In this document: piece by piece, positions 18,456 to 27,794 of the stretch
Numbering within the stretch: position 1 is the first letter of the stretch
How the letters are laid out: every line of letters starts with the position of its first letter
Assembly (NCBI GenBank): GCA_035277145.1
Contig: DATELA010000004.1
Coordinates: forward strand, 1-64,000
Reading direction: 5' to 3'
DNA: 64,000 bases
DNA from: DASRAP01 sp035277145
GTDB taxonomy: Bacteria > Gemmatimonadota > Gemmatimonadetes > Gemmatimonadales > Gemmatimonadaceae
Program-made: the position numbers and the translations under genes
Notes under the pieces: model-generated
Databases searched by the model: none
Seen by the model: only the letters and a program-made list of their open reading frames with translations
Told to the model about the DNA's origin: nothing

Positions 18456-18599
18456 GAGTCGTGGGATAGAGGACGCAGTTTCGGAGGCGATAGGCCTACC
18501 GTTTGACCGGAGCTACGGCGCAACGGTTTACGGGGTTTCCGAAACGCTCTCTCAAACTACGGCTCAAAGGGCCACAGACGAAAGACGGAAGGGAAAAGG

Positions 18600-18649
18600 A
18601 AGTGAGAAGTGCGAGGCCGACGCCTTGGCTTTCCTCGCACTTCTCACTT
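18600..18649. repeat. Perfect 17-bp hairpin with AAGTGAGAAGTG core
   Basis: AAGTGAGAAGTGCGAGG (18600-18616) is perfectly complementary to 18633-18649, with a 16-nt loop. It lies between the S9 peptidase stop (18690, minus strand) and the adaptor start. The 12-bp core AAGTGAGAAGTG also forms the stem at 27811-27864. Less perfect pairing of GACGGAAG and CTTCCGTC extends the stem. It could be a factor-independent-like transcript end or a dispersed palindrome. The rest of 18456-18689 shows no gene. Confidence 0.85.
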
Positions 18650-18689
18650 CTCAATCCGTCTTCCGTCCTCGATCAGTGGCCTTTATGAC

Positions 18690-21068
18690 CTATCGTTTCA
18701 GAATGGTCTCTTCCCAAAGCTTCGTGACCCGTCGCTGCGAGTCGATCTTGCTCCACCGCGTGATCCAGCCGTGTGCTTCGATCGGGTAGGTCACGAACTC
18801 GAAATCTTTCCCGAGTTCGATGAGGCGCTGCACGAGCCGAACGGCATCCTGATACTCGACGTTGCCGTCCACCAATCCGTGCTGGAGCAGGAGCTTGTCC
18901 TGCAATCCCGCTGCATGCCAAATCGGTGAGCTGACTTTGTACGCGGTGGTGTCGTCCGCCGGTGCGCCGTTCAGAATGCGCGCGGTGTACCCGTGGTTGT
19001 AATGCGCCCAGTCCGTCACCGAACACTGCGCGGCGCCGGCGCGGAACACACCCGGATGTTTGAACAAGGCCATCAGCGTGTAGAAGCCGCCGTACGAACA
19101 GCCGTACAACCCGATGTTCTTCGGACTGACTTTGTAATTCTTCTCGAGATATGGCACCGCCGCAACAGCTGATTTGACGTCGCGATCGCCCATCGAGCGG
19201 TAGATGTCGGTGCGCATGTCGCGGCCATAACCAGCGCTGCCGCGATAGTCGATCACCATGTACGTGACGCCGCGCTCGGCGAGATGTTGCGCGTACAAAC
19301 GGCCGCCGTGCGCGCTGCCACCGCCGAATGATTTGTGCACGCCCTGCGCGTATCCGGCGCCGTGTACTTCGAGCACCGCGGCGCGCGTGGGATTCTGCGT
19401 GCGCGGTTTGTAAATGCGCGCAAACACCGGCTTGCCCTTGTCATCGGGGAACTGCACGAAATCACTTGGCAACCACGAAATCTTCCAGAACGAATCGGTA
19501 CCGCCGCGCGTGAGTTCAACCGCTGGTGCATCACCATCGACCTGGATCATGTAGAGATCCGGCATGCGCGTCGGCGATGTCCAGCGCGCCGCTACACGAC
19601 TCTGGTCAGGCGACAACACCGGCGTGACTTCGCCTTCGCCGAGTTGATCGACGCGACGCATGGATCCACCGCGGACGGAAACTTCGTAGAGGTGCAACTC
19701 GGCGGGGTGCTCGACACCGGCACCAATCCACCACTTCGTTTCGTCGCGCGAGAGCGACACACTCCGCACTTCCCAGTCACCCTTCGTGATTGCGGTCTTC
19801 GTGCCGTCCATCGACACGAGATACAAATGCGCCCAACCGGTTTCTTCACTCGTAATCGCGAGTGTTTCACCGTCGGGCAACCACTGCATCCACGACGCAC
19901 CGAGCCAACCCTGCGCTTGTCCAGCACCACCAAACCATGCGTCGTCGTGAATGTGGTGAAGCTCTTTCGTGCGTTTACCAGTCGCAGGATCGACGAGCGA
20001 AATCCAGCGGTCCTTGTAGTCGATCGATTGGAATTCGACGACCATGCGCGTGCCCTGACGATTCCATGCCATCGACACCGGCATTGTCGCTTTGCCGAAT
20101 CCCGCGGTGTCGACCCACGTGATCTTCACGCTGTCCGGGTGGATTTGCGCGTCGGCCGGCACAATCGCGATGCGATTGTATGCGATGGCGGCACCGACTT
20201 TCGGGCGCGATGTCGATGTCGTGACGATGCCGCTTTCGTTCACATAATCCGAATACGTCGTTTGTTCAGGGGTCACGCGCGGCGTGACCATGTAGGTCAC
20301 GTACTTCCCGCCGGGTACGACGTCGAGGTACGAGAGGTTGTCGTTGAGTTTGAACGGGGTCGTGATCGGTTTCCACGGCATGTCGACCAACGCGAGTTTC
20401 GCTGCGGAATCGCGAATCGCTACCTGACGCCGCACGAAGTCAAAGAGCGCCTGCTGCTCTTTTTTCAGTTCGTCTTTTGCTTTGTCGGGCTTGGGCGCTT
20501 CGGTTTGAATCACCGCCTTGGTGAGCTGGCGGAACGCGCCGGCTTCGGGATCGATTTCGAACAGATTGTTGCCTTCAACCCATCGGATCGCGCGTTCGTC
20601 GCCGGTCCATCGCACGCCGATTGGCGTGTCGCGCGCGAGCAGAACTTTGGTGGCGCCTCCGCGCTTCCAGTACACGAGTTCGTTGCGTGAGAACCAGACG
20701 GCGCGGCTGAGATCGCGCGTGTACTGCACACCTGCGGGAACGCGCGCTACATCCGTGCGCGTCACCGACTCTACGCGGCGTCCATCCTTCGACACGCGCC
20801 ACCACGGATCGTCGGGCGCGTTCGCGCCTTCGATTGGCTTCGGATCGAGCGCGAACTGGAAGTAGATCCACTCTCCGTCGACGGACCACCGCGGCACCGT
20901 CGCGCCGCCGCCGAGCCAGCGGAAATCAGCGGTGGAGTCGAGTGGAATCCGGTATTTGGCGTCTGCAGCGGTAGCGTCGAGCTTGCTCTGACGCAGCGGC
21001 AGCGTCGGCGCTTGTGCGGTGCCGACAATGGGCACGAGCACCAGCGCGAGTCGAATGAAACGCTTCAT
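18690..21068 (-). CDS. Secreted S9 family peptidase (dipeptidyl peptidase IV-like)
   Basis: This 792-residue protein has a signal peptide (MKRFIRLALVLVPIVGTAQA), an N-terminal seven- or eight-bladed propeller (about 40-530) and a C-terminal alpha/beta hydrolase domain. The catalytic serine is in GLYGCSYGGFY. The acid is in the LVDGNVEYQD region and the histidine in IEAHGW. It would release dipeptides or short peptides outside the cytoplasm. The start is at 21068; the open frame extends 44 residues upstream, but those are encoded by repetitive intergenic DNA. Upstream lie a truncated dispersed repeat and the second 16-bp array. Confidence 0.93.
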   Translation of the reverse strand: MKRFIRLALVLVPIVGTAQAPTLPLRQSKLDATAADAKYRIPLDSTADFRWLGGGATVPRWSVDGEWIYFQFALDPKPIEGANAPDDPWWRVSKDGRRVESVTRTDVARVPAGVQYTRDLSRAVWFSRNELVYWKRGGATKVLLARDTPIGVRWTGDERAIRWVEGNNLFEIDPEAGAFRQLTKAVIQTEAPKPDKAKDELKKEQQALFDFVRRQVAIRDSAAKLALVDMPWKPITTPFKLNDNLSYLDVVPGGKYVTYMVTPRVTPEQTTYSDYVNESGIVTTSTSRPKVGAAIAYNRIAIVPADAQIHPDSVKITWVDTAGFGKATMPVSMAWNRQGTRMVVEFQSIDYKDRWISLVDPATGKRTKELHHIHDDAWFGGAGQAQGWLGASWMQWLPDGETLAITSEETGWAHLYLVSMDGTKTAITKGDWEVRSVSLSRDETKWWIGAGVEHPAELHLYEVSVRGGSMRRVDQLGEGEVTPVLSPDQSRVAARWTSPTRMPDLYMIQVDGDAPAVELTRGGTDSFWKISWLPSDFVQFPDDKGKPVFARIYKPRTQNPTRAAVLEVHGAGYAQGVHKSFGGGSAHGGRLYAQHLAERGVTYMVIDYRGSAGYGRDMRTDIYRSMGDRDVKSAVAAVPYLEKNYKVSPKNIGLYGCSYGGFYTLMALFKHPGVFRAGAAQCSVTDWAHYNHGYTARILNGAPADDTTAYKVSSPIWHAAGLQDKLLLQHGLVDGNVEYQDAVRLVQRLIELGKDFEFVTYPIEAHGWITRWSKIDSQRRVTKLWEETILKR

Positions 21069-21189
21069 AGCGGTCACCGAGCGGATGAAGTGAGAACGCC
21101 GACGGAACGGGTAGAAGTGTGAAGTGAGACAGCAGAAGTATGAAGGCAGCAGGGACGAACCGCTTGCTCCCGTGGCTCGGCTACCGAAA

Positions 21190-21262
21190 AGCAAACGCAA
21201 AGCAGAGGGGCAGAGAACGCAGAGGACCGCAGAGAAGGACGTGCTCTCCGCGGCCCCCAGCG
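21190..21262. repeat. Truncated relative of the ~150-bp inverted repeat
   Basis: GCAAACGCAAAGCAGAGG, then GCAGAGAACGCAGAGG and CCGCAGAGAAGGACGTG, closely follow the left arm of the elements at 8321 and 25021. The central and right arms are reduced to a short CTCTCCGCGG piece. The 21069-21189 stretch before it is AAGTGTGAAGTGAG-like low-complexity DNA with no gene. Confidence 0.65.
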
Positions 21263-21267
21263 TCTCG

Positions 21268-21379
21268 CCGTAATCGTCGTTAGTCGTGCTCGTCGTTAGT
21301 CGTACTCGTAGCTAGTCGTACTCGTAGTTAGTCGTACTCGTAGTTGGTCGTACTCGTAGTTAGTCGTACTCCTAGTTAG
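21268..21379. repeat. 16-bp tandem array, 7 units (array 2)
   Basis: There are seven consecutive 16-bp units with consensus TCGTACTCGTAGTTAG, differing from array 1 mainly at two positions. The length is 112 bp, the same as array 1. It begins 13 nt past the stop of the propeller gene (21393, minus strand) and lies about 200 nt upstream of the S9 peptidase start. There are no spacers and no coding frame. Confidence 0.95.
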
Positions 21380-21392
21380 TCGTCCCCTGCTC

Positions 21393-22745
21393 TTATCGGC
21401 ACACCTCTTTGATCTCTGGAGCACATCCGGTCCAAGTAATCGGATGCCGTTGCAAGTATTGGAGGTCGTCAGCGTCAATGCGCACGACATACGCGCCGCG
21501 CGCACCGAGGCCGATCAACCGCGTGCTCGGCGGAAACGCGACGCGGCCAACCAAGCGACCGCGGGCATCGAAGACGTCAGCAGTTGGGACTTTGTCGCTC
21601 GCGGCGCGCGTGCGCGTCACCCAGATCTCGCCGTTTGGCGCAACAACGATTGCACCGCCCCGCGCGCCCGATGGGAACGGCGGCTTGGTGGCCGGCCATG
21701 ACTCGGGCTCGGGGATCTGTTGCGGAGGCGGTGCGGCGGACACGGTCCGCACGCCGTTCTGAACGGACATGCTGATTCCGAGATTGCCAGTGCGTTGCGC
21801 GGTGCGCCATTCGTCTTTTTCGCTATCGCCAACGCGAACCGGCGTGTAGCGCACCGGCGGACCGACGACGCGTTGACGACCTGGCTGAACGATCTCGATG
21901 TGATAATCCGACGCGTACGCAATGACGATGCGACCGTCCGGCGTCGCGGTCCACTCGTTCCCGGCGGCGAACGGGCCGGCGCCGCCAATCCGGATACTCA
22001 CGCTAGTGTTGCCTCCTGATCCCGACGCACCGCCCGACACGTTGTTCTTCGGGAGCAGCAAGTAGGCAACGGTATCGGTCTTGTTCGTGAGCGGATCGAG
22101 GCGGTGAATCGGCGCCGAGTCCGCGCTCACCACGGTTCCGGCTTCGGTCAGCGTGAACTGCGGACCGAGTGAGTAGAAACGGCCCTGCGCATCAATAGCG
22201 CGCGGAGCCTCGAAACGCGCTCCGCCAAGGAGCGCTCGTCCGCCGCCGCCGGGCGTCCCGCCTGCGGCTCGGCCGCCCCCGCGAGCGGCCGCATCGCCAG
22301 CGCGACCACCGCCATCACCTCCGCGACCTGCACCGTCGCCGCGTGGCGCGCCGCGTGCGCTGCCAGGATCGACGCCAACCGTCGTGAACGTCCGTCCCGG
22401 TTTCGCGTCGGGACCAACAACGAGGAACCTCGTATTGCCGACGTCGTAAAGCAGCGTCGAGTCGCCGGGGAAGGAGAACAGCCCCATCGGCATCAGAAAC
22501 TCGCCGGGCCCTGATCCTTCGCGCCCAATAGTTGACGCGCGTCCGGCGCCGAGATCCACCACCTGCAGCGACTTCTCGCGGAAATCGGCCGCGACGACGC
22601 GGCCGTCTCTGAGTTCGCGGAGACCGACCAGCATGGAGAACGGTTCGCTGAACTCGACGTCGGGTTTGGAGAGTGTACGCGTCGGCACGGCTTGTTGCGC
22701 GGCCGCCGTCGCGGTCAACAGTGGAAGAGCAAGAAGGAGTCGCAT
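21393..22745 (-). CDS. Secreted six-bladed beta-propeller protein, paralogue 1
   Basis: This 450-residue protein has the signal peptide MRLLLALPLLTATAAAQQ. NHL/6-bladed-like repeats follow: LRELRDGRVVAADFREKSLQVVD, IGREGSGPGEF, APNGEIWVTRT and DVFDARGRLVGRVAFP. A Gly/Arg-rich low-complexity insert occupies about residues 130-175. It resembles the secreted propeller lipoproteins common in Gemmatimonadota and Bacteroidota, whose function is unknown. It starts 8 nt after the stop of a clear paralogue, so the two form a duplicated operon. No catalytic residues are recognised. Confidence 0.85.
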   Translation of the reverse strand: MRLLLALPLLTATAAAQQAVPTRTLSKPDVEFSEPFSMLVGLRELRDGRVVAADFREKSLQVVDLGAGRASTIGREGSGPGEFLMPMGLFSFPGDSTLLYDVGNTRFLVVGPDAKPGRTFTTVGVDPGSARGAPRGDGAGRGGDGGGRAGDAAARGGGRAAGGTPGGGGRALLGGARFEAPRAIDAQGRFYSLGPQFTLTEAGTVVSADSAPIHRLDPLTNKTDTVAYLLLPKNNVSGGASGSGGNTSVSIRIGGAGPFAAGNEWTATPDGRIVIAYASDYHIEIVQPGRQRVVGPPVRYTPVRVGDSEKDEWRTAQRTGNLGISMSVQNGVRTVSAAPPPQQIPEPESWPATKPPFPSGARGGAIVVAPNGEIWVTRTRAASDKVPTADVFDARGRLVGRVAFPPSTRLIGLGARGAYVVRIDADDLQYLQRHPITWTGCAPEIKEVCR

Positions 22746-22753
22746 GATGTGAA

Positions 22754-24001
22754 TTACCGGAGTGAAGTCAGTGCGTGTCGCTGCAAGTACAACAAATCAT
22801 CGTCGTCCGTGCGGACGAGGTAAACGGCATTTGTACCAAACCCAACGAGTCGCGTGCGCTCAGGAAAAACCACGCGCGAAACGTGGCGGCCCTGCGCGTT
22901 AAACACGTCGGCCGAGGTGGTTTTGTCCGACGCTGCGCCAGTGCGAAGCACCCACACCTCGCCATTCGGTGCGGACCACACGGACGAATTCTGGAACGGC
23001 GGTTTTGTCGCCGGCCACTCCGTCGGCTCGGGCGTCGGCGGGAGCGGCACAGTGCGCGTCTCGCCACCGATGTTCACGCGCACACCGCCGCTGCCGCCGG
23101 CGCGCGCGGCTTGTTGCGCACGACGCCAGTTCTCTTTGTCCTGTTCGGTCACGGGCACCGGCGTGAATCGCGTCGGTGTCCCGCGCGCGGTTTTGCCGTC
23201 GACGCCAACGACATCGATGCGATAGTCCGCGACGCGCGCAATCACGACCTGGCCGTCAGACGTCACGTTCCAATCGTCGGCCGGCGCGAAGGGCGTCAGT
23301 GCGGTGCCGAACACCATCATCTGACGACCGCCTCCCGCATCGATCGGGCGCGCAGGCGCTGTCGGTCGCGGAGCGAGGTGCACGTACGCGACTGTGTCGT
23401 GCGTGTTGCTCGACGGATCGAAACGAACGATCGGCGCGGTATCCGACTGCACAATGGAAAAGTCGGGTCCGATGGAGACGCCGGCGCCCTGGGAGTAGAT
23501 GCGGCCGCGTGAATCGGTACCGCGCGGAATGAGCGCGCCGCGGAATTGCACGTTTCGCCCGCCCGCACCGGCACCCGCACCCGCACCGGCAACTCCGCCG
23601 CGTCCCGCTCCCGGTGCTCCAGGCGGAGCGCCCGAAGGGTCGAATGAGCGCGCCGGGCGCGCGTTCGGACCGACGACGAGCATGCGGTTGTTCTGCGGAT
23701 CGAAAATGACCGTCGAATCGCCCGGCCACGCGAGCACGCGCTGGGGCGAAAGCCATTCGTCTGGACCCGATCCTTCGCGACCAATCGGCGTGGCGCGCCC
23801 AGCCGCGAGATCGATGACCTGCAGTGTGCGGTCGCGCGTGTCGCCAACGATGACACGGCCGTCTTTGAGTTCGCGAATACCAACGAGTTGGGAGAACGGC
23901 TCGCTGTATTCGATATCGGGTTTTGCGAGCGTCCGCGTCGGGACAGCTTGCTGAGCCGACGCCGTCGCGACCGCAACTGGGAGGACGAGCAGTAAACGCA
24001 T
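22754..24001 (-). CDS. Secreted six-bladed beta-propeller protein, paralogue 2
   Basis: This 415-residue protein has the signal peptide MRLLLVLPVAVATASAQQ. The mature N-terminus AVPTRTLAKPDIEYSEPFS is nearly identical to that of the downstream gene. It shares the IGREGSGP motif, the propeller repeats and the C-terminal VFPERTRLVGFGTNAVYLVRTDDDDLLYLQRH segment (VRIDADDLQYLQRH in its sister). Its low-complexity insert (about 125-150) is Gly/Ala-rich rather than Gly/Arg-rich. The start is set at 24001; 12 more residues upstream are open but add nothing signal-like. It is the first gene of a two-gene tandem duplication. Confidence 0.85.
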   Translation of the reverse strand: MRLLLVLPVAVATASAQQAVPTRTLAKPDIEYSEPFSQLVGIRELKDGRVIVGDTRDRTLQVIDLAAGRATPIGREGSGPDEWLSPQRVLAWPGDSTVIFDPQNNRMLVVGPNARPARSFDPSGAPPGAPGAGRGGVAGAGAGAGAGGRNVQFRGALIPRGTDSRGRIYSQGAGVSIGPDFSIVQSDTAPIVRFDPSSNTHDTVAYVHLAPRPTAPARPIDAGGGRQMMVFGTALTPFAPADDWNVTSDGQVVIARVADYRIDVVGVDGKTARGTPTRFTPVPVTEQDKENWRRAQQAARAGGSGGVRVNIGGETRTVPLPPTPEPTEWPATKPPFQNSSVWSAPNGEVWVLRTGAASDKTTSADVFNAQGRHVSRVVFPERTRLVGFGTNAVYLVRTDDDDLLYLQRHALTSLR

Positions 24002-24144
24002 GATGGTGGTTGTATGGAGTGACCCCGATTTGGTCACGCAGCGGCTCGCCAGAGGTTGCCATTGAACTACGAAAGAGCCGGATGCGAAGCGCGAAACAAC
24101 CGGATGCTGGCGTACTTCCTGTTTCCGCGAAATGGTCGTTGCTT

Positions 24145-24237
24145 ACGTCGCACTTCTTCCTTGCACTTCTTCCTTCGCACTTCTTCCTTCGCACTTCTTC
24201 CTTCTTAATTCTTACTTCTGCCTTCTTACTTCTGACT
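24145..24237. repeat. Low-complexity CTTCTTCC/GCACTTCTTCC tandem array
   Basis: Repeats of GCACTTCTTCCTTC (about 14 bp) run from about 24149 and change into CTTCTTACTTCTGC-type units before ending exactly at the start of the hydrolase gene. On the minus strand the units read GAAGAAGTGC and AGAAGTAAGAAGG, like the AAGTGAGAAGTG hairpins at 18600 and 27811. The remaining 24002-24144 sequence shows no gene. Confidence 0.7.
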
Positions 24238-24990
24238 TTGCTCTTATCCCGCCGCTCCTTCCTCGCCACGTCGCTGCTCGCACCGTCACTCGCGTGTGAG
24301 CTCCTCAACGCGCAGTCCGGTACCGGCCGGCTGCGCGCGCGCGTTCGTCCCGGCGTTCGCACGTCCATTTCGAGCGAGCGATCGCTGGCGCTCGGTCTCG
24401 ACACCGAACGCGACGCACTACTGAAAGTCCCGCAGGATCTCTCGAAGCCGTTACCGCTCCTGGTCGCGTTTCACGGCGCCGGCCAGTCGGCGGAATGGAT
24501 GCTCAACGCGATCGCGCTGCACGCCACCGCAGCCGGCGTCGCGGTACTCGCGCCGTACTCGCGCTCGAGCTCGTGGGACGCAATTCGCGGTGACTATGGC
24601 GTCGATGTTGCGTTCATCGACCGTGCACTCGAGAAAACGTTCAGCACCATCGCGGTCGATCCCGCGCGCATTACGCTTGGCGGTTTCTCCGACGGCGCGA
24701 CCTACGCGCTCTCACTCGGCCGCATCAACGGTGATGCATTCCGGAAAGTCGTCGCGTTTTCACCGGGCTTCGTGATCGACGGGACGCCGGCGGGCAAACC
24801 CGAGTTCTTCATCACGCACGGCACCGACGACCGAATTCTTCCGATCGAACGCTGCAGCCGCCGCATAGTGCCCGCGCTGCGCAGTGAGGGCTACGCGGTC
24901 ACGTACAAGGAATTCGTTGGCGGGCACCAGGTCGAACCCGGTCTCGCCGTCGAAGCGATGCGCTGGGCCGCTTCGGTCCCGCGCGCCTAG
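24238..24990 (+). CDS. Exported alpha/beta hydrolase (esterase/phospholipase-like)
   Basis: Using TTG at 24238, the protein has 250 residues and begins with a twin-arginine-like signal (LLSRRSFLATSLLA). The core has LLVAFHGAGQSAEWM for the oxyanion region, nucleophile GFSDGAT, acid in ITHGTDDRILP and histidine in VGGHQVEPGL. This is the layout of small phospholipase/carboxylesterase and PHB-depolymerase-like enzymes. The open frame extends back to 24010, but that part is encoded by the low-complexity array and looks non-native. The start remains uncertain. It is divergent from the propeller pair. The substrate is unknown. Confidence 0.8.
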   Translation: MLLSRRSFLATSLLAPSLACELLNAQSGTGRLRARVRPGVRTSISSERSLALGLDTERDALLKVPQDLSKPLPLLVAFHGAGQSAEWMLNAIALHATAAGVAVLAPYSRSSSWDAIRGDYGVDVAFIDRALEKTFSTIAVDPARITLGGFSDGATYALSLGRINGDAFRKVVAFSPGFVIDGTPAGKPEFFITHGTDDRILPIERCSRRIVPALRSEGYAVTYKEFVGGHQVEPGLAVEAMRWAASVPRA

Positions 24991-25020
24991 CCGGCATTCG
25001 CGTACAGCAATTCAACAACA

Positions 25021-25166
25021 AACGCAACGCAGAGCCGCAGAGAACGCGGAGGTTCGCAGAGAAGGACTTGTTGTAACAGCATTCGCCAAGCAGACATTGC
25101 TCGGCGAGAGCTGTCACCAACAATCAGTTCTCTGCGTAACTCTGCTCTGCCCCTCTGCGTTGCGTT
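25021..25166. repeat. ~150-bp interspersed inverted repeat, copy 2
   Basis: Outer arms AACGCAACGCAGAG (25021-25034) and CTCTGCGTTGCGTT (25153-25166) are perfect complements, and both are identical to those of copy 1. The central arms ACAGCATTCGCCAAGCA and TGCTCGGCGAGAGCTGT pair with two or three mismatches. It lies between the convergent ends of the hydrolase and gyrA. Confidence 0.9.
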
Positions 25167-25194
25167 TGCAGTTCCCTGGCGCCGCGAAGATGCC

Positions 25195-27726
25195 TTACGA
25201 CTCGGGGCTGATTTCGATTTGTTCTTCGCCACCGGCGTCGTCGCCTGCATCCTCGCCTTCGGCCCCGTCGACGCGTTCGTCATCGGGCACGACCCGCGCA
25301 ACGGCGGTCACGGCATCGCCGAAGTCCAGCGCGACGAGCTTCACACCCTGCGCATTGCGGCCCGTCTCGCGCACCTGGTCCGTGCTCGCGCGCAGCATGA
25401 TGCCGCCGCGCGTGATAAGCATGATCTCATCTTTCGCGATCACCTCGAGCAATCCGACGACGTCGCCCGTGCGCTCGGTGCGCTTGAGCGTGATGATGCC
25501 TTTGCCGCCGCGCTTCTGCACGCGGTATTCGTCGATAGCGGTGCGTTTGCCGAGTCCTTTTTCGGTGACGACCAGCAAATCGGCTTCGCGCTTCACGACG
25601 ACCATGCCGACGACGGCGTCGCCTTCATCGAGTTCGATGCCTTTCACGCCGGTCGTGTCGCGGCCCATTGCGCGCGCGTCGGATTCGTGGAAGCGAATCG
25701 ACATGCCGAACTTCGTCGCAAGAATCACGTCGTTCGTACCTGAGGTGATCTGCACGTCGTTCAGCTGGTCGTTGTCTTCGATCTTGATTGCCTTGATGCC
25801 GGTGGTGCGCACGTTCGAGTAATCCGACAGCGGCGTCTTTTTGATGGTGCCGCCCTTCGTCGAGAACAGCAGATACTCGTTCTCACTGAACTGCTTCACC
25901 GGCAGCACAGCGGCGACACGCGTGTCGGCGCTGACGTTGATCAGGTTGACGATCGGTTTGCCTTTTGCCGCGCGACCCGCCTGCGGAATCTCGTGCACCT
26001 TGAGCCAGTACACGCGCCCGTCGTGCGTGAACACGAGCAGGTAGTCGTGCGTGGCACCAATGAAGAGGTGCTGTACGAAATCTGCGTCTTTGAGATCGGT
26101 GCCTGTAAGACCGCGGCCACCGCGCCGCTGACGGCGGTACGTCGACACCGCGGTGCGCTTGATGTAGCCACCGTGCGAGATGGTGACGACCATCTCTTCG
26201 TTCGCAATCAGATCTTCGACGGAGAATTCGCCGTCGTCGGACCGAATCTCGGTGCGGCGGTCGTCGGCGTAATCCTTCGAGACGCGCGAGAGTTCCGTCT
26301 TCATCAACTTCATGCGGCGCGGGCGTGATGCGAGCAAATCCGCGAGATCGGCCAGCGACGCGCGCACTTCCGCGAGTTCCGCTTCGAGCTTCTCGCGTTC
26401 GAGTCCTGTGAGCTTCGCGAGGCGCATGTCGAGAATCGCCTTCGCCTGGATCTCGCTCAGCTTGTAGCGCTCCATCAACTGCGTTTGCGCGACTTCCGTA
26501 TCCGCCGCGGCGCGAATCAGCTTGATCACCGCGTCGATATGATCGACCGCGATTTTCAACCCTTCGAGTACGTGTTCGCGTTCGCGCGCTTTCTTCTGCT
26601 CAAACTCCGCGCGCTTCACGATCACCGAGTGACGATGAGCGATATAGCGCTCGAGCACTTCCTTGAGCGGCATCACGCGCGGCACGAGCCGCCCGCTGTT
26701 CGCGTCGGGCGCAAGCGCAAGCATGATCACACCGAACGTCGACTGCATCGCGGTGTGCTTGTACAACTGATTCAGCACGACCTTCGGAATCGCGTCGCGC
26801 TTGAGTTCGATGACAATGCGCGTCCCCGTGTCCGACTCATCGCGCAAATCCGCGACGCCTTCGATTTTCTTGTCGCGCACGAGGTCGGCGATCGACGCAA
26901 CCAGATTCGACCGGTTGACCATGTACGGGATCTCGGTCACCACGATCTGCGTGCGGTTGTTCGATTCTTTTTCTTCAATGCCCGCGCGCGCGCGCATCAC
27001 GATCTTGCCGCGCCCCGTGTCCTGATAATCCGTGACGCCCTGGCGGCCGTAGATGAATCCGCCCGTCGGGAAATCCGGCCCCTTCACGATGGCGCGCAAT
27101 TCCGCCGGCGTGATTTCCGGATTGTCGATCATCGCGATGCAACCGTCGATGACTTCTTTCAGGTTGTGCGGCGGAATGTTCGTCGCCATGCCGACCGCGA
27201 TGCCGCTCGAACCATTGATGAGCAGATTCGGGAATGCCGACGGAAGCACCGTCGGTTCCTGCAAACGATCATCGAAGTTGGGAACGAACTCGACGGTTTC
27301 CTTGTCGATGTCCGCCAGCAACTCGGTCGCGATATGCGTGAGGCGCGCTTCGGTGTACCGGTACGCCGCTGCACCGTCGCCGTCGACGGAGCCAAAGTTT
27401 CCCTGACCGTCGACCAGCGGGTACCGCAGCGAGAAATCCTGCACCATGCGCACGAGCGCGTCATAGACCGACGAGTCACCGTGCGGGTGGTATTTGCCGA
27501 GTACGTCACCGACGACGGTAGCGGATTTGCGGAACGCGCGCGTGGGAATGAGCCCGAGTTCGCTCATGCAGTACAGCACGCGCCGGTGCACCGGCTTGAG
27601 TCCGTCGCGCACATCGGGCAGCGCGCGCGACACGATGACGCTCATCGAATAGTTGATGAACGACTCGCGGATCTCGTCTTCGATCAGGCGCGGAAGGATG
27701 CGTTCGCGGTTGTTGGGAGCGGTCAT
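25195..27726 (-). CDS. gyrA: DNA gyrase subunit A
   Basis: The 843-residue protein is the gyrase A subunit, which cuts and rejoins DNA during ATP-driven negative supercoiling with GyrB. The winged-helix region has YHPHGDSSVYDALVRM; Ser85 and Asp89 correspond to E. coli Ser83 and Asp87, so the quinolone-determining positions look wild type. The catalytic tyrosine is in YRYTEARL (Y124). The C-terminal domain starts with a GyrA box QRRGGRG, which separates it from ParC. It ends in an acidic tail. AGGG six bases before the ATG is one of the few clear ribosome binding sites in the window. gyrB is not in this window. Confidence 0.98.
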   Translation of the reverse strand: MTAPNNRERILPRLIEDEIRESFINYSMSVIVSRALPDVRDGLKPVHRRVLYCMSELGLIPTRAFRKSATVVGDVLGKYHPHGDSSVYDALVRMVQDFSLRYPLVDGQGNFGSVDGDGAAAYRYTEARLTHIATELLADIDKETVEFVPNFDDRLQEPTVLPSAFPNLLINGSSGIAVGMATNIPPHNLKEVIDGCIAMIDNPEITPAELRAIVKGPDFPTGGFIYGRQGVTDYQDTGRGKIVMRARAGIEEKESNNRTQIVVTEIPYMVNRSNLVASIADLVRDKKIEGVADLRDESDTGTRIVIELKRDAIPKVVLNQLYKHTAMQSTFGVIMLALAPDANSGRLVPRVMPLKEVLERYIAHRHSVIVKRAEFEQKKAREREHVLEGLKIAVDHIDAVIKLIRAAADTEVAQTQLMERYKLSEIQAKAILDMRLAKLTGLEREKLEAELAEVRASLADLADLLASRPRRMKLMKTELSRVSKDYADDRRTEIRSDDGEFSVEDLIANEEMVVTISHGGYIKRTAVSTYRRQRRGGRGLTGTDLKDADFVQHLFIGATHDYLLVFTHDGRVYWLKVHEIPQAGRAAKGKPIVNLINVSADTRVAAVLPVKQFSENEYLLFSTKGGTIKKTPLSDYSNVRTTGIKAIKIEDNDQLNDVQITSGTNDVILATKFGMSIRFHESDARAMGRDTTGVKGIELDEGDAVVGMVVVKREADLLVVTEKGLGKRTAIDEYRVQKRGGKGIITLKRTERTGDVVGLLEVIAKDEIMLITRGGIMLRASTDQVRETGRNAQGVKLVALDFGDAVTAVARVVPDDERVDGAEGEDAGDDAGGEEQIEISPES

Positions 27727-27794
27727 TCCATGCCCTGGGACCTAGCCGTTTCGGGGGTAGAATCGCACCCTCAAAACTAACTTGCTGTGCCAAC

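Noticed and set aside
19335..20690. 451-codon plus-strand frame opposite the S9 peptidase
   Set aside because: It has shadow composition (His/Arg-rich) and lies wholly inside a recognised peptidase gene.
24010..24237. Long N-terminal hydrophobic extension of the hydrolase
   Set aside because: It is encoded by low-complexity tandem repeats (Phe/Leu/Ser only), so it is unlikely to be a real domain.
26485..27780. 431-codon plus-strand frame opposite gyrA
   Set aside because: It is an antisense shadow of conserved gyrA codons and no family motif is visible.
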